DNA from: an uncultured Treponema sp.
Lineage (GTDB): Bacteria; Spirochaetota; Spirochaetia; Treponematales; Treponemataceae
Direction of reading: 5' to 3'
Length of the DNA stretch: 6,397 nucleotides
Assembly (NCBI GenBank): GCA_937900125.1
Contig: CALCEK010000146.1
Span: forward strand, 1 to 6,397
This document shows positions 4,909 through 6,397 of the stretch, piece after piece; position 1 is the stretch's first letter; each line of letters opens with the position of its first letter. Position numbers and translations under genes: made by a program. The notes under the pieces are model-generated. The model made no database searches, was not told the DNA's origin, and saw only the letters and a list, made by a program, of their open reading frames with translations.

Positions 4909-6032
4909 GCCTCTGCGGCTGAAAGTAAAATTTTTAATGTTTGTTTGCACGTTTTTTCCCAAGAAAATCTCTTAGACCATTCAAGTCCATCTTCAATGAG
5001 TTTTTTTCTTAAATCTGCGTTGCAAACAATTTTTTCAATCGCAGAAGAAATACTTTCGGGAGAAGAAGAGTCAAAAAGCAGAGCATTTTCCCCCGTAATC
5101 TCAGGTAACGCCCCAGAATCAGAACAAGCAACGGGAAGTCCCGTAGCCATTGCTTCTAAAACAGGAAGCCCTACCCCCTCTTTTATCGAAGGAAAAATAC
5201 ACGCATCGGCATTTCTGTACAATTCAGGAAAATGCTCATGTGGAAAATAGCCAGTGATAAAAATATCGCTTGCCGCAGAAGAAGCAAAGGCAGCCTTGTG
5301 AACTTGTTCCCCATACAAACTTTCGCTACCCGCAATAACAAGGCGGTGCGGCAAATGAGTGCGCTCTTTGAACAAGGTAAATGCTTTTATCAATTCAATG
5401 TGTTTTTTGCTTTCGTTTTGCATTCGGCTTGCATAAACTAAATATGGTCGCTTTATTGCAAATGGCTTTATGTCGATTGCCTCGTTTTCTAAACCGATGT
5501 GTTCTTTCGGAAAAAAAAGCGTGTGGTCGATTCCATTATAAATTACTTCAATTTTTTTTTCTGAAATTCCCAGATTTTCCAAATCGTGCTTTATAAATTT
5601 ACTTGTTGCAATAATTGTTTTACACGCGGAAAGTGATTTTTTCATCTGAAATTTGGTAAAAAAATCATCGGCTTCAGAAATTAGCATACTCATAATGTCA
5701 TTTATGACGGCAACTCCTGGCACTTTAAAAGAATTCGGCAACATTCTAGCTCCAGCCGTGTACAAAACAACATCATAGCCCTGCTTTTTTGCAAAGGAAT
5801 TCACCATAAATCTGTGCCAAAAACGCTCGGCAAAAAGACTATCAGGAACATTTATGCTTGAAAACGCAAACCCCTTGTCAGATGAATAGGTATATCTATC
5901 CATTTCAGAACCAAATAAATTGTACTGAATATCGGGATTTGATAAGGGCAAATTTGGCACAAGCGACAAAAGATAAGAGCCTAAACCAGAACGCCCATGG
6001 TCGCACCCGAAAGTGTCAATTCCAATTTTCAT
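4899..6032 (-). CDS. GT4-family (GT-B fold) glycosyltransferase
   Basis: This is a 377-residue retaining glycosyltransferase that moves a sugar from a nucleotide-sugar donor to a lipid, glycan or protein acceptor, probably at the inner face of the membrane. The N-terminal Rossmann-like domain begins MKIGIDTF and carries a glycine-rich GRSGLGSY loop at 13-20. The linker has VIYNGID at 163-169. The C-terminal donor domain (Glyco_transf_1) starts near 196 with YLVYASR, and has VIAGSE at 232-237 and the catalytic EX7E motif at Glu285-Glu293 (EGVGLPVLE). Length and order are typical of family GT4; donor and acceptor cannot be read from the sequence. GDP-mannose is possible, given manC at the other end of the window, but the genes are not linked in an operon. 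No Shine-Dalgarno sequence precedes the ATG; instead an extended -10 box ends exactly 6 bases upstream. The C-terminus (EAKK) is encoded by the clpX terminator T run. Confidence 0.9.
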   Translation of the reverse strand: MKIGIDTFGCDHGRSGLGSYLLSLVPNLPLSNPDIQYNLFGSEMDRYTYSSDKGFAFSSINVPDSLFAERFWHRFMVNSFAKKQGYDVVLYTAGARMLPNSFKVPGVAVINDIMSMLISEADDFFTKFQMKKSLSACKTIIATSKFIKHDLENLGISEKKIEVIYNGIDHTLFFPKEHIGLENEAIDIKPFAIKRPYLVYASRMQNESKKHIELIKAFTLFKERTHLPHRLVIAGSESLYGEQVHKAAFASSAASDIFITGYFPHEHFPELYRNADACIFPSIKEGVGLPVLEAMATGLPVACSDSGALPEITGENALLFDSSSPESISSAIEKIVCNADLRKKLIEDGLEWSKRFSWEKTCKQTLKILLSAAEAKK

Positions 6033-6038
6033 GCCGAT

Positions 6039-6047
6039 AGTATATCA
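6039..6047 (-). promoter_or_regulatory. Extended -10 promoter of the glycosyltransferase gene (leaderless start predicted)
   Basis: On the minus strand the bases read TGATATACT: a TGn extension plus TATACT (6044-6039), 5 of 6 matches to consensus. Six bases separate it from the ATG at 6032, so the expected +1 is the A of the start codon. There is no good -35 box 17 bases upstream (AGCATA), which the TGn extension could offset. Confidence 0.55.
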
Positions 6048-6063
6048 CAAAAGCTAAAAAATA

Positions 6064-6072
6064 TGCTATAGT
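6064..6072 (+). promoter_or_regulatory. Extended -10 promoter of the helicase gene (leaderless start predicted)
   Basis: The plus strand reads TGCTATAGT: a TGn extension plus TATAGT (6067-6072), 5 of 6 matches. Six bases separate it from the ATG at 6079, again placing +1 on the start codon. ATCACA at 6044-6049, at 17-base spacing, matches the -35 consensus at 4 of 6 and overlaps the -10 region of the divergent gene. Confidence 0.55.
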
Positions 6073-6078
6073 AGGTTT

Positions 6079-6397
6079 ATGGGCAACTTTGAAAACTTAA
6101 AAATTTCAGCAAACTTAATTGAAAATCTAAAAAAATACGGAATAACAGAACCAACCGCTGTACAAGAAAAACTAATTCCACTTATTTTGAGCGGAAAAAA
6201 TGTTTTTTTTCAAAGTGAAACGGGAACAGGAAAAACTTTTGCATATCTTTTGCCACTTTTAGGCTTTTTAGAGCAGGATTCTAGCTCTGATGTAAAACTA
6301 ATCATTGTTTCTCCAACATACGAATTAGCTTCTCAAATAAAAAGACAAATTCAGATAGTAAGCAATGTAAAATGCGCACTTTGCATTGGAGGTGCGC
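6079..6397 (+). CDS. DEAD-box ATP-dependent RNA helicase, N-terminal 106 residues, cut by right edge
   Basis: DEAD-box helicases use ATP to open short RNA duplexes in ribosome assembly, mRNA decay or translation. The open frame from the ATG at 6079 runs to the edge. Visible in order: the upstream aromatic Phe4; the Q motif GITEPTAVQ with Gln29; motif I (Walker A) SETGTGKT at 46-53; motif Ia PTYELASQ at 79-86, where the usual PTRELA has Tyr in place of Arg; and the start of the GG motif at 104-106. The DEAD motif and RecA-like domain 2 lie beyond the edge, so the subgroup (SrmB, RhlE, DeaD, CshA) cannot be assigned. Only a weak TAGG lies 3 bases before the ATG; the extended -10 box placed 6 bases upstream suggests a leaderless message. 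It is divergent from the glycosyltransferase. Confidence 0.9.
   Translation, partial: MGNFENLKISANLIENLKKYGITEPTAVQEKLIPLILSGKNVFFQSETGTGKTFAYLLPLLGFLEQDSSSDVKLIIVSPTYELASQIKRQIQIVSNVKCALCIGGA

Noticed and set aside
6203..6210. Run of eight T in the helicase gene as a phase-variation site
   Set aside because: The frame is open through it, such runs are common in AT-rich coding DNA (several occur in this window), and a core RNA helicase is not a typical phase-variable gene.
1..6397. Mobile element, CRISPR array or defence system
   Set aside because: There are no regularly spaced direct repeats, no transposase or integrase frame and no defence-type domains, and all genes over 200 codons are identified core functions. 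The tRNA genes show no adjoining integrase or att-like duplication of their 3' ends.

Overview
The window looks like chromosomal DNA from an AT-rich spirochaete, most likely a Treponema. The main support is the gene order tig - clpP - clpX, which I recall from Treponema genomes (T. pallidum TP0506-TP0508), plus the low-GC codon use and tRNA genes without an encoded CCA end. The genus is inferred; the sequence alone does not prove it.

Layout: (1) Bases 1-936, minus strand: the N-terminal 312 codons of mannose-1-phosphate guanylyltransferase (GDP-mannose synthesis), running off the left edge, with a good sigma70-type promoter ending a few bases before its ATG. (2) Bases 937-1287: a divergent control region, then a plus-strand tRNA-Leu(UAG) - tRNA-Gly(GCC) pair with its own promoter and a strong terminator. 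(3) Bases 1305-4846, plus strand: a protein quality-control block. Trigger factor has its own terminator. A 288-base spacer rich in inverted repeats follows, then clpP and clpX, which overlap by one base. (4) Bases 4867-4908: the clpX terminator, whose U tract overlaps the last codons of a convergent gene. (5) Bases 4899-6032, minus strand: a GT4-type glycosyltransferase. (6) Bases 6033-6078: a 46-base divergent spacer with two back-to-back extended -10 promoters. (7) Bases 6079 to the right edge, plus strand: the first 106 codons of a DEAD-box RNA helicase.

Trigger factor binds nascent chains at the ribosome, while ClpX unfolds tagged or misfolded proteins and feeds them into ClpP. The tRNA pair and the helicase fit the translation/RNA theme. 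ManC and the GT4 enzyme both belong to cell-surface sugar metabolism, but they are not in one operon and no functional link between them is shown.

The coding content is ordinary core genome: I found no new multi-gene system, mobile element or CRISPR. What deserves attention is regulatory. Several promoters sit so close to start codons that leaderless mRNAs are predicted. A family of related hairpins flanks clpPX. One terminator is shared with coding sequence, and tig has no visible promoter of its own downstream of the tRNA terminator.
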